In this document: in pieces, positions 25,805-34,284 of the stretch
Layout: each line of letters begins with the position of its first letter
Position numbering within the stretch: position 1 is the first letter of the stretch
NCBI GenBank assembly: GCA_000508965.1
Contig: BAHV02000001.1
Location: 1-64,000 of the forward strand
Source of the DNA: Dielma sp000508965
GTDB lineage: Bacteria; Bacillota_I; Bacilli_A; Erysipelotrichales; Erysipelotrichaceae
Direction of reading: 5' to 3'
DNA length: 64,000 bases
Notes under the pieces: generated by a model
The model's input: only the letters and a program-made list of their open reading frames with translations
What the model was told of the DNA's origin: nothing
Databases searched by the model: none
Made by a program: the position numbers and the translations under genes

Positions 25805-26428
25805 TCACTTTTGATAGTCAATTATTCCAGCTAAAATCTTTTTTATCTTATGCAGGATATAACCGACATGTTTAACCGTATGACCGCTTTTTTCAGCAAT
25901 TTCACGATAAGTGCAGCCAGCCTTGCGCAGCTGCCAGATCTGCCGTTCATCTTCACTGAGCTGTGCTTCTGCTTCTTTCACCTTATTCTGTGCTTCTTTC
26001 AATTCAAAACTCCATTTGGGGTCAAACTCAGCCTGATTATTTTGTACCAGTGAAATCAGGTAACAGCCCTCATCCTCGCTTAAATCCAAATCCAAGGAAG
26101 TACACGTCGCAAACATATAGTTAGCCTGTGAACGCGTCTTCCGTAAGTATGATCGCACACAGGTAGTAATGCATAAGGATGCGTAATAAGAAAAAGGGAC
26201 TCCTGTTTCATCATGATACTGATTTACCGCTTCAATCAGCGATAACATACACTTTGATTTAAGATCATGAAATTCATCACTGCGCAGATGCTTACCGCCG
26301 CCGCTGGATACCGTTTTTCGTATGATTCTCTCAATCCGCTGTTCATAAAGCTTAATCAACAGTTTCTGTGCTTCCTCATCCTGTTCACTCATCAAATACA
26401 AAAGCTCATAATCATTCATTGTTTCCAT
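25805..26428 (-). CDS. sigma-70 family factor, SigH-like
   Basis: 207 aa. Region 2 (L-K-S-K-C-M-L-S-L-I-E-A-V-N-Q-Y, then F-S-Y-Y-A-S-L-C-I) and a region 4 helix-turn-helix near residues 170-205 (G-C-T-Y-R-E-I-A-E-K-S-G-H-T-V-K) are present. The position between rlmB and rpmG is that of sigH in Bacillus, so it is probably the orthologue, but the sequence is divergent and the regulon may be stress or competence rather than sporulation. ATG 26428 follows GAGGTGGG. Confidence 0.85.
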   Translation of the reverse strand: METMNDYELLYLMSEQDEEAQKLLIKLYEQRIERIIRKTVSSGGGKHLRSDEFHDLKSKCMLSLIEAVNQYHDETGVPFSYYASLCITTCVRSYLRKTRSQANYMFATCTSLDLDLSEDEGCYLISLVQNNQAEFDPKWSFELKEAQNKVKEAEAQLSEDERQIWQLRKAGCTYREIAEKSGHTVKHVGYILHKIKKILAGIIDYQK

Positions 26429-26454
26429 TCCCTGCCCACCTCTTTTTTTAGTTA

Positions 26455-27180
26455 CTAAAGCGGATGGCGATGACTGTAAATCTCATAAAGCAGGATTGAG
26501 CAGGCAACTGACGCATTCAAAGAAGTAACACTGCCTGCCATCGGCAAAGCGATGCAGTAATCACAATTTTTCCGCACCAGATTGGAGATGCCAAAACCCT
26601 CTGAGCCAATGACTAACAGCAGCGGCACATCATACTGCCCTTCGCGATAGTCTTTAGCCTCATGCGCATCAGCACCGACTGCCCAAAACCCCTTCTCTTT
26701 TAAATCCTTGATTGTCTGAACCAGATTGGTCACCACTGCAACCTTCACTGTATCGATAGCACCGGTAGATACCTTGGCAACGGTCGGGGTAAGCTGTACG
26801 CTGCGATGCTTGCCGATAATCACGCCGTCAGCACCGACACAGTCGCACGTTCTAAGGATTGCCCCTAAATTGTGTGGATCTTCGAGACCGTCCAGCATGA
26901 CTAATAACGGGGTTTTGCCAGCTGGTACAGCCTTCAGAATCTCATCGACTGAATAAGTTTTATATTCATCAATGCTTGCCGCGATTCCCTGATGATGATC
27001 CGTTTTAAGCAATGCTTCAAGCTTCTTCTTATTCAGCACGCGCACCGGAATCCTTTTCTGTTTCAGTAAGTCTTCAAAAGAACGATCCTTCATCCCTTCC
27101 TGAATCAATACCTCATAAATCTTTTTATCGTCATTCAGCAACTGCTTCACGACATTCTTCCCGTATACATATTGTGCCAT
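26455..27180 (-). CDS. rlmB: 23S rRNA 2'-O-methyltransferase, TrmH/SpoU family
   Basis: 241 aa. N-terminal substrate-binding domain (Y-G-K-N-V-V-K-Q-L-L) and a SPOUT domain with the three family motifs: N-L-G-A-I-L-R-T, I-G-S-E-G-F-G-I and L-N-A-S-V-A-C-S-I-L-L. RlmB methylates a G in the peptidyl-transferase loop. It starts 1 nt after mrnC, in the conserved cysS-mrnC-rlmB order. Confidence 0.94.
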   Translation of the reverse strand: MAQYVYGKNVVKQLLNDDKKIYEVLIQEGMKDRSFEDLLKQKRIPVRVLNKKKLEALLKTDHHQGIAASIDEYKTYSVDEILKAVPAGKTPLLVMLDGLEDPHNLGAILRTCDCVGADGVIIGKHRSVQLTPTVAKVSTGAIDTVKVAVVTNLVQTIKDLKEKGFWAVGADAHEAKDYREGQYDVPLLLVIGSEGFGISNLVRKNCDYCIALPMAGSVTSLNASVACSILLYEIYSHRHPL

Positions 27181-27181
27181 A

Positions 27182-27565
27182 TTATTGCGCTCCTAACATA
27201 ACAATTTCGTTCCAAAGCTGTTCCATTCTCAACAATTCACCGCTCAGCTGATAATAACCCCAGATAGCCTCAAGCCCGGTAGCCAGCCGATACGTTGCTA
27301 CATCAGCATTTTTGGCAATTGAAGCGGTCTGCGCGTTGCGGCCGCGGCGGATGATTGCCAATTCTTCTTCGGTAAAGAAGCCTTTATCAATCAGCGTCAT
27401 CAGATAATAAGCCTGTGCCTTGGCACTGACCCATTTCGCCGTCATACGCTGCAATTCATTAGGCTTCTGCAAACCTCTTGATACAAGCAGCTCACGAACC
27501 TTCAGCGTCATCACCGCATCGCCGATAAACGCCAGAGTTGTGCCATTGTAAGGAACGATTTCCAT
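27182..27565 (-). CDS. mrnC: Mini-ribonuclease III
   Basis: 127 aa. An RNase III catalytic domain without a dsRNA-binding domain: A-F-I-G-D-A-V near the N-terminus and the helix with R-R-G-R-N-A. In Bacillus, Mini-III matures 23S rRNA ends. It overlaps the cysS stop codon by one base, so it is translationally coupled. Confidence 0.95.
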   Translation of the reverse strand: MEIVPYNGTTLAFIGDAVMTLKVRELLVSRGLQKPNELQRMTAKWVSAKAQAYYLMTLIDKGFFTEEELAIIRRGRNAQTASIAKNADVATYRLATGLEAIWGYYQLSGELLRMEQLWNEIVMLGAQ

Positions 27566-28899
27566 TACAGCAGACCTCTTTCCATTAAGACAGCGCGGTA
27601 TTGATCGGCAGCGTCAAAATCCTTTTCTGCCTTAGCGCGGTTCCAGTTTGCGAAAACACCCTTATCATCATCGCTTAAAACAATTCGATCAAGCTTGATA
27701 CCTAACACATAAAGCATTTTTTCAATCGTAATCACCAAAGAAGTTACACGGCCATAATCAATTTCGCGTGTACGCACCGCCGCATTCAGCTGCTTATTCG
27801 TATCAAACAAGGCTTTAAAGGCATTAGGCGTATTCAAATCATCACTCATCGCATCAAGAAATGCCTGCCAGAGTGGTTCATCCGGAGTCCCTGTCAGTTC
27901 AATATCTGCAAGGCCCAGCTTAACATAAGCCTGTTTCAGTGATGTCTTGATTTTCTCTAATTCTGTCTGCGCTGTTTCAACTGCCTGATCATTCAGATTT
28001 AACGGTGCACGGTAATGCGCTGACAGCATCAGCCATCTTACGACGTTGCCGCCCAGCTTTTCCACGATATCTTTTACCCAGATCACATTACCCAAGGATT
28101 TAGACATTTTTTCACCATCGATGTTGACCATGCCATTATGCAGCCAGTAATTCGCGATATGTGTACCATAAGCAGCTTCAGATTGAGCAATCTCATTTTC
28201 ATGATGCGGGAATTTAAGATCCATGCCGCCGCCGTGAATATCAATTTGATGCCGGTGAAATTCATTGTTGATCATAACCACACATTCGCTGTGCCAGCCC
28301 GGACGTCCCTTAGACCAAGGTGAATCCCATTTAATTCCCTCCTCTGTCTTTTTCCATAAGGTAAAGTCAAGCGGGTTTTCCTTTAACGCATTTTCATCGA
28401 TGCGCGCACCTACCATCAAATCTTCGATCTGCTGATTGCTGAGCTGACCATAATCATCAATTTTATTGACTCTGAAATATACATCCCCATCAATTTCATA
28501 AGCAAAGCCTTTCTCTACCAACAGCTTAATAAAATCAATGATTTCATCCATTGTCTCCGTAACCTTTGGCGTCACATCCGGCAGATCCGCATTCAAAGAC
28601 TGACGATCCGCATTATACGCATTGATGAAATGCTCAGTGATCGTTTTTTCATCAACATTCATTTCAATTGCCTTTTTAATGATCTTATCATCAACATCGG
28701 TGAAATTGGAAACAAACTTGACCTTGTAGCCCAACGCTTCAAAAGTCTTTTTTAATGTATCAAACACAATGATCGGACGGGCATTGCCGATATGCGGATA
28801 GTTATAAACCGTTGGCCCGCAGACATACATGCTCACTTCATTTTCATCCATCGGTTTAAATGCTTCTACTTTGTTATGCAGACTATTAAATAATTTCAT
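27565..28899 (-). CDS. cysS: cysteinyl-tRNA synthetase
   Basis: 444 aa class I synthetase. Zinc Cys and first motif in Y-V-C-G-P-T-V-Y-N-Y-P-H-I-G-N-A-R, zinc site in W-H-S-E-C and H-H-E-N-E, and K-M-S-K-S for ATP. Start 28899 has AAAGGAG upstream; the frame extends up through the T-box leader but that part is not coding. Controlled by a cysteine T-box. Confidence 0.98.
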   Translation of the reverse strand: MKLFNSLHNKVEAFKPMDENEVSMYVCGPTVYNYPHIGNARPIIVFDTLKKTFEALGYKVKFVSNFTDVDDKIIKKAIEMNVDEKTITEHFINAYNADRQSLNADLPDVTPKVTETMDEIIDFIKLLVEKGFAYEIDGDVYFRVNKIDDYGQLSNQQIEDLMVGARIDENALKENPLDFTLWKKTEEGIKWDSPWSKGRPGWHSECVVMINNEFHRHQIDIHGGGMDLKFPHHENEIAQSEAAYGTHIANYWLHNGMVNIDGEKMSKSLGNVIWVKDIVEKLGGNVVRWLMLSAHYRAPLNLNDQAVETAQTELEKIKTSLKQAYVKLGLADIELTGTPDEPLWQAFLDAMSDDLNTPNAFKALFDTNKQLNAAVRTREIDYGRVTSLVITIEKMLYVLGIKLDRIVLSDDDKGVFANWNRAKAEKDFDAADQYRAVLMERGLL

Positions 28900-28921
28900 G
28901 TTTCTCTCTCCTTTAACAAAT

Positions 28922-29136
28922 AAAAAAGCGCCCCTGTATAGAGACGCTTCAACACGCGGTTCCACTCTAATTGAAATAAATTCCACTCTGACCGTTAACG
29001 CCGGCAACGTTTCCTTCTACATATCGAAAGAACCCTAAGAGGTGCATTCAGCAAGTCGCCCATTCAGCGTTTCCACCCTTCCGCTGTCTCTGTAAATCAG
29101 CTCTACTGCTTACTATTCCCCTATGACTGGTTTGTT
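28922..29136 (-). ncRNA. T-box leader, cysteine-specific
   Basis: The transcript contains the T-box sequence (GTGGAACCGCG, about 28955-28966) and a terminator (AGCGTCTC with GGGGCGCT, 28926-28947, then six T). The Stem I specifier loop reads GAATGCACC with the codon TGC (29044-29046), matching tRNA-Cys. Uncharged tRNA-Cys would favour the antiterminator and cysS expression. Confidence 0.95.
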
Positions 29137-29142
29137 TAATAT

Positions 29143-29171
29143 AGTATACCAACTATCATCAGAATTTTCAA
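29143..29171 (-). promoter_or_regulatory. cysS promoter
   Basis: Minus strand TTGAAA (29166-29171), 17 bp, TATACT (29143-29148). It overlaps the last codon of the upstream gene and starts the T-box leader. Confidence 0.8.
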
Positions 29172-29395
29172 ATCATTTCTCTTGATAAGAAGTAATACTC
29201 AACATTCAGTTTTTCAATAGCCGTAACAATTTCAACCAGCTCAACATGATTCTTGTACGTAATTGAGCATTTCTTATGCTGCAGATCGGTATCGATAGCC
29301 ACAACGCCATCGATTTCCTTTAAGCTCTGACATAATTCATCAGAATTTTTCTGATTATTCAGCAGCGGTATATAGTATTTAATAACTTTTGTCAT
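29168..29395 (-). CDS. small HMA-like protein without CxxC
   Basis: 75 aa. Start 29395 has GGAGG upstream. The pattern of strands and helices (V-I-K-Y-Y-I-P-L-L, then helix, G-V-V-A-I-D-T-D, S-I-T-Y, second helix) is that of a heavy-metal-associated ferredoxin-like fold, but the metal-binding C-x-x-C is replaced by N-N-Q-K-N-S. Two inverted repeats lie just upstream. Function unknown; the fold assignment is inference. Confidence 0.6.
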   Translation of the reverse strand: MTKVIKYYIPLLNNQKNSDELCQSLKEIDGVVAIDTDLQHKKCSITYKNHVELVEIVTAIEKLNVEYYFLSREMI

Positions 29396-29418
29396 AAATT
29401 TTCCTCCGAATCTTATAT

Positions 29419-29461
29419 GGACAAAACATGTCCATAGTAGTCTACCCAACTTTTAGGGTAG
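29419..29461. promoter_or_regulatory. two inverted repeats upstream of the HMA-like gene
   Basis: CTACCC-N8-GGGTAG (29442-29461) and GGACA-N5-TGTCC (29419-29433). The first resembles G/C-tract operators bound by CsoR-type copper sensors. Both lie within 70 bp upstream of the gene starting at 29395. Confidence 0.45.
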
Positions 29462-29728
29462 GTGTTCATTTTATTATATGAATTTAAAAAAATAAAGGAA
29501 AATTTTAACATTTTTAGTAATTAATTAATGTTATTAGAGCAATTTACATAAAAAAGCCCTTACTTAACCATTATTTTGTGAAGTTCACCTGATGTTTTAA
29601 CTAATTATTACGAGTGCTGAACAGTTAACATAATTAATTAAAAGCAGGAAAGTGCTTCCTTGAATGTATTTCATTTGTGATTAAAATAATAAAGCAAAAA
29701 TTTTACATAATATTTTACACAATAAAAA

Positions 29729-29749
29729 GGATGACCGTTTCCGATCACC
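29729..29749 (-). terminator. gap terminator
   Basis: Imperfect stem GGTGATCGG / CGGTCATCC, then five T on the minus strand, shortly after the gap stop codon. Confidence 0.6.
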
Positions 29750-29766
29750 CCTGTATGTTCAGTGAA

Positions 29767-30780
29767 TTAAGCTAATTCAGAGAAGTATTTGATAGTTCTA
29801 ACCATTTGGCTAGTGTATGAATTTTCATTATCGTACCAAGAAACAACCTGAACCTGAGTAGTTCCGTTTTCCATCTTGTGTACCATTGTTTGAGTTGCAT
29901 CGAATAATGAACCGTATTTGATACCGATAACATCAGAAGAAACAATTTCGTCTTCGTTGTAACCGAATGATTCATTAGCAGCAGCCTTCATAGCAGCATT
30001 TACTTGATCAACAGTTACTTCACCGTTAACAACAGCTACTAAGATAGTAGTTGAACCTGTAGGAACAGGAACACGCTGTGCAGAACCGATCAGTTTGCCG
30101 TTCAATTCAGGAATTACTAAACCGATTGCTTTAGCAGCGCCTGTTGAGTTAGGAACGATGTTAACCGCAGCAGCACGAGAACGTCTTAAATCACCTTTTC
30201 TTTGAGGTCCGTCTAATGTCATTTGGTCACCAGTGTATGCGTGAACAGTAGTCATGATACCACTTTGAATCGGTGCTAAGTCATTTAATGCTTTAGCCAT
30301 AGGAGCTAAGCAGTTAGTAGTACAAGAAGCTGCAGAAATCACTGTATCTTCTGGTTTTAAAATGTTGTGGTTTACATTGTAAACAACTGTAGGCAGATCG
30401 TTTCCTGCCGGAGCAGAGATAACAACTTTACGAGCGCCTGCAGCGATATGAGCAGAAGCTTTTTCTTTAGAAGTATAGAAACCAGTACATTCAAGTACAA
30501 CGTCTACACCTAATTTACCCCAAGGTAAGTTCTTAGCGTCAGCTTCCTTGTAGATTTCGATAGTTTTTCCGTCAACTGTGATTGATGATTCACCAGCTGT
30601 AACTTTGTCAGCTAAACCATATGTGCCTTGTGCTGAATCATATTTTAATAAGTGAGCAAGCATCTTAGGGCTAGTCAAATCGTTGATAGCTACAACTTCG
30701 TAACCTTCAGCACCGAACATTTGTCTGAATGCTAAACGACCGATACGTCCAAATCCATTAATAGCAACTTTTACTGTCAT
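29767..30780 (-). CDS. gap: glyceraldehyde-3-phosphate dehydrogenase
   Basis: 337 aa. NAD-binding start (V-A-I-N-G-F-G-R-I-G-R), Asp in A-I-N-D-L favouring NAD, catalytic Cys153 in S-A-A-S-C-T-T-N-C. This is the glycolytic type. AAAGGAGG upstream. It is transcribed alone, away from other glycolytic genes, and divergently from clpP. Confidence 0.99.
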   Translation of the reverse strand: MTVKVAINGFGRIGRLAFRQMFGAEGYEVVAINDLTSPKMLAHLLKYDSAQGTYGLADKVTAGESSITVDGKTIEIYKEADAKNLPWGKLGVDVVLECTGFYTSKEKASAHIAAGARKVVISAPAGNDLPTVVYNVNHNILKPEDTVISAASCTTNCLAPMAKALNDLAPIQSGIMTTVHAYTGDQMTLDGPQRKGDLRRSRAAAVNIVPNSTGAAKAIGLVIPELNGKLIGSAQRVPVPTGSTTILVAVVNGEVTVDQVNAAMKAAANESFGYNEDEIVSSDVIGIKYGSLFDATQTMVHKMENGTTQVQVVSWYDNENSYTSQMVRTIKYFSELA

Positions 30781-30809
30781 TTTAAAAGTCCTCCTTTTAT
30801 AACAATATT

Positions 30810-30837
30810 ATTATACGATATTTTATAGAAATGTCAA
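30810..30837 (-). promoter_or_regulatory. gap promoter
   Basis: Minus strand TTGACA (30832-30837), 16 bp, TATAAT (30810-30815). Near consensus, as expected for a highly expressed glycolytic gene. Confidence 0.85.
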
Positions 30838-30915
30838 TTGTGAAGTCTTTCACTTTAGCCTTTTTGTATTAAACATGTTCCTATGTGCATACTCTATAAA
30901 GATTGGAGGGATTTA

Positions 30916-31485
30916 ATGAGTTTTATACCCACAGTTATTGAGCGTTCAGCGAATGTTGAACGGGTCTATGACTTATACTCCTGTTTATTAAAGGAACGAA
31001 TTATTTTATGTGTCGGTGAAGTAAATGATGAGATGGCAGCCTCTATCACCGCCCAGCTTTTATATCTGTCATCACTGAATAATGATGATATTTTAATGTA
31101 TATCAATTCACCCGGCGGCAGTATTTCCAGCGGCTTGGCTATCTATGATGTTATGAACCACATCAGCTGCGATGTGTCAACGATCGGCATGGGCTGCTGC
31201 GCGAGCATGGCTTCTATTTTACTGGCAGCCGGCACAAAAGGCAAGCGGCTAATCCTGAGTAACTGTGAAGTAATGATTCACCAGCCTATCGGTAATTCAC
31301 AAGGACAAGCCAGCGACATGGAGATTGCGACCCGGCATATCCTAAAGGTACAGCGGAATATCTATAATATCTTAGCTCAACGCTGCGGCAAGCCCTATGA
31401 CATGATTAAACATGACTGTGACCGTGATTGTTACTTAAGCGCTGAAGATGCTTTAGCTTATGGAATTGTGGATAAAATCGTATAG
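30916..31485 (+). CDS. clpP: ATP-dependent Clp protease proteolytic subunit
   Basis: 189 aa. Start 30916 set by TTGGAGGG; the frame's earlier ATG at 30883 has no site. The Ser97-His122-Asp171 triad is in place (G-M-G-C-C-A-S-M-A-S, M-I-H-Q-P, D-R-D-C-Y). It forms a barrel that works with ClpX or ClpC. Divergent from gap, with a strong terminator behind it. The Ile/Asn-rich start differs from typical ClpP and the N-terminal processing region is short. Confidence 0.95.
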   Translation: MSFIPTVIERSANVERVYDLYSCLLKERIILCVGEVNDEMAASITAQLLYLSSLNNDDILMYINSPGGSISSGLAIYDVMNHISCDVSTIGMGCCASMASILLAAGTKGKRLILSNCEVMIHQPIGNSQGQASDMEIATRHILKVQRNIYNILAQRCGKPYDMIKHDCDRDCYLSAEDALAYGIVDKIV

Positions 31486-31498
31486 TAATATAGAAATA

Positions 31499-31533
31499 AA
31501 AAGGGCATCTGTGCGACCAGATGCCTTTTTCTT
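31499..31533 (+). terminator. clpP terminator
   Basis: AAAAGGGCATCTG-TGCGA-CCAGATGCCTTTTTC: a long perfect stem with T-run. It may work in both directions, also serving the PTS operon that ends at 31578. Confidence 0.92.
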
Positions 31534-31577
31534 ATGTTTAGATAGAAATTAATAATTTATGAGAGTTTTATTTACTC

Positions 31578-32444
31578 TTATGCGTGCCAAGGAACTGAAA
31601 TCAACGCTGTGTAATCGCCGGACCAGATACCAACAGCACATCCAACGATACCGATAACCAGTAACAGAAGGATACATTGAATAGGTTTCCAGCCTTTTTT
31701 AGATAACAGATACCAGCACATGCAAGTTAATGCAAATGGCAGCATGCAAGGCAGAATTGTATCTAATTTTTCTTGCAGACTAATTACAGATTCACCATTA
31801 GGGATATTGATACCGAATTGAGTACCGCCGCCGAAGTTAGCAATTAAAGCACCAACAACGAATACACCAAGAATTGAAGCTGAACGAGTCAGTTCTTTAG
31901 CATTCTTAGTCATGATACCAATAGCACTAGTACCTAAATCATATGCCCAATACATCAACCAGAAACGGATAGCCATTTCTACGCCGAATGCGATAATGAA
32001 GAATAAGATTGGTCCAAGAATATTGCCTTCCATAGCCATAGGAGCTGTAACACCGGCAACGATAGGAATTAATGTAAACCAGAATAATGAGTCACCAATA
32101 CCGCCTAAAGGTCCCATTGCAGCAACACGTACTGAACGGATTGTAGCGATATCAGCTTTTTGTTGTTCTAATGAAAGAACGATACCCATAACAAATGTTA
32201 CGAAGAATGGGTGAGTATTGAAGAATTCCATATTATGAGTCATTGAAGCTGCTAAATCTTCTTTGTTTGTATGGATCTTCTGAAGACCTGGTAACATTGA
32301 CCATAACCATCCGCAAGCCTGCATTCTTTCATAGTTGAATGAAGCCTGTAATTGGCAAGACAACCAAACCATTTTATTTAAAGTTGCTTTATCCAGCTTA
32401 GCAGCCGGAGTCAAATCCTTATATTGAGTTGCATTAGATGCCAT
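31578..32444 (-). CDS. PTS mannose-family IID component
   Basis: 288 aa. Start 32444 has GGAGG 8 nt upstream and overlaps the IIC stop by 11 nt. N-terminal soluble part (S-F-N-Y-E-R-M-Q-A-C-G-W), then a glycine-rich motif (M-G-P-L-G-G-I-G-D-S-L-F-W) and membrane helices, typical of the IID family. Together with IIC it forms the sugar channel. Last gene of the IIB-IIC-IID operon. Confidence 0.95.
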   Translation of the reverse strand: MASNATQYKDLTPAAKLDKATLNKMVWLSCQLQASFNYERMQACGWLWSMLPGLQKIHTNKEDLAASMTHNMEFFNTHPFFVTFVMGIVLSLEQQKADIATIRSVRVAAMGPLGGIGDSLFWFTLIPIVAGVTAPMAMEGNILGPILFFIIAFGVEMAIRFWLMYWAYDLGTSAIGIMTKNAKELTRSASILGVFVVGALIANFGGGTQFGINIPNGESVISLQEKLDTILPCMLPFALTCMCWYLLSKKGWKPIQCILLLLVIGIVGCAVGIWSGDYTALISVPWHA

Positions 32445-33237
32445 CACTGAATCCTCCATTTCCGCTGCCTGCATTTTCTTTGATGCGAACATTAGTTGTG
32501 TAGTCAAAGATTGCAATAGCTACACCGATGAATGCTAATAATACTAAAGTTGCAGAAGATACGCTTGTAGTTCCAAGTACGATCGCACCTGCGAAACCAG
32601 CAAGCAGGAAGCCCCAAAGTTCGCCGGAAAGCATGATTTTCATCAGAATAGCGAAACCGACGAAACGCATCATACCACCAGCAACACTTAAGCCGCCCAT
32701 AAACCAACTGAACTGTGTACTGAATGCTTCAAGAGCTGGAGCAACAGCTGTGCCGCCAACGTAAGCAACTACTGAAATGATTGCGAATAATGCGCCTAAC
32801 AGACCCATTGAGATAAAGTTAACTTGAACGATACCTGCAGGATTTGCTTCTTCAGCTGCTTTATCAGCTTTAGCCATAAGACCAGACATAACAGTAAATG
32901 TTAATGTAACTGCATAACCACCGAATACTGAGAATACGATTGCAGCTCCAAGAGCAGCATTGATATCCATGTTAGCACGAACAGCAAAGATCATACCAAC
33001 GATACCGCCGATGATTGCGTTAGGTGGCTGAGCGCCGCCTACCGGCATGTTACCAACCATCATTAATTCATAAGTTCCGCCTAAAACTAAGCCAGTGTTC
33101 AAGTCGCCTAAGATTGCACCGATTAAAGTACAGTTGATAATAGGTCTTGAAATGATCTCAGTTAAAGAGAACTGGTCAATAGCCATAATGAATGTCAATA
33201 CAGCTAAAAGGATGACCTGAATAATATTAATCTCCAT
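32434..33237 (-). CDS. PTS mannose-family IIC component
   Basis: 267 aa integral membrane permease. Family motif M-V-G-N-M-P-V-G-G-A-Q-P-P-N and repeated hydrophobic segments. AAAGGGAG lies ahead of ATG 33237. Middle of the operon; overlaps IID. Confidence 0.95.
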   Translation of the reverse strand: MEINIIQVILLAVLTFIMAIDQFSLTEIISRPIINCTLIGAILGDLNTGLVLGGTYELMMVGNMPVGGAQPPNAIIGGIVGMIFAVRANMDINAALGAAIVFSVFGGYAVTLTFTVMSGLMAKADKAAEEANPAGIVQVNFISMGLLGALFAIISVVAYVGGTAVAPALEAFSTQFSWFMGGLSVAGGMMRFVGFAILMKIMLSGELWGFLLAGFAGAIVLGTTSVSSATLVLLAFIGVAIAIFDYTTNVRIKENAGSGNGGFSDGI

Positions 33238-33267
33238 GTATTATTTCTCCCTTTCACTTTTTCAAGT

Positions 33268-33744
33268 TTATTTAAATAATTTATTGATGTCTTCAGGTGC
33301 TGTATCCGGAACACGTCTGATTTCCAGTTCAACGCCCAAATCCTGCAATTTTTTGAATGCAGCAACGTCAGCATCGTCAACAGCAACCGATGTGGCAACT
33401 TGGCGTTTGCCGTCAGCCATATGCATGTTTCCGATGTTAACCTTCTTGATTGGCACACCGCCTTCAACAAGTCTTAATACATCCTGTGGATTTTCACAGA
33501 TAATGAAAATTTTCTGAGCAGGACTGGCCTTGTCAATGATCGCGCAAGTTTTTTCAATAGTGAAATATCTTGTTTGAGCATAACTTGGAGCAGCCATGTT
33601 CATCAGGCTTTGTCTCAGTTCGTCTTTAGCAACATTATCATTAGCAACTAATAATAAGTTAACGCCGAGAACACCTGACCACATAGTAGCGACTTGCCCG
33701 TGAATTAAACGGTTGTCAATTCTAGTGAGTACGATATTTGGCAT
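33268..33744 (-). CDS. PTS mannose-family IIB component
   Basis: 158 aa cytoplasmic phosphotransferase. The phospho-accepting His lies in R-L-I-H-G-Q-V-A (residue 15). GAAAGGAGAG upstream. First gene of the operon, reading away from the AraC gene across a 540-bp gap. Sequence style and the AgaS gene nearby suggest an amino sugar substrate, but this cannot be fixed here. Confidence 0.95.
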   Translation of the reverse strand: MPNIVLTRIDNRLIHGQVATMWSGVLGVNLLLVANDNVAKDELRQSLMNMAAPSYAQTRYFTIEKTCAIIDKASPAQKIFIICENPQDVLRLVEGGVPIKKVNIGNMHMADGKRQVATSVAVDDADVAAFKKLQDLGVELEIRRVPDTAPEDINKLFK

Positions 33745-34284
33745 TCTACTCTCTCCTTTCTATCTTAAACATGAAGTTGATATGCTTAGACCTTGATGAG
33801 GGGGCTAAGCAAGTAAACCCTTTCACTTCGCTTCAATTCTATGTCAGTTCAATCATTTTTTCTTTACACTTTTTATTGAATCCTTTGTACTTTTTAACAA
33901 TTCAAAAACTTATTTTTACATTTTTTTATACTCATCCTAATTTTTTTATAAAAATTGCTGTATCACACAAATTTCACACAGTTAATCAGGCGAGCAGTGA
34001 AAAATTCACATTTTCTTACAGAAAACGGCGATGTAAGCGTTTTAAACGGTTGATTCTGCTAAGTCGATACATCCGCTTCATTTACGTTCGGAGAAATTTA
34101 CATGTTTTTTTATCAATTTATTGAGTTTGAAGATTGCATTATATTCAAAAAAACGCTGAATTATTCCGAAAATTTTACTTTTGCCAATTTATACAAATTT
34201 ATTACTAAAATGTGCAAATTATTGAGTCTTCGTATTCCCTTCGTTTTTTAAATTTGCTATACTAATCATAAGGGGGATTCTCAA
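33745..34284. other. long divergent regulatory region, no gene seen
   Basis: 540 bp between IIB (minus) and AraC (plus). AT-rich with long T tracts; a cre-like site is at 34032-34045. No gene visible; likely holds the IIB promoter, AraC-type operators and long leaders. Confidence 0.6.
34032..34045. promoter_or_regulatory. candidate cre site (CcpA) near PTS
   Basis: TGTAAGCGTTTTAA matches the cre consensus TGWAARCGYTWNCW at 13 of 14 positions. In the divergent region between the IIB operon and AraC gene. Confidence 0.6.
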
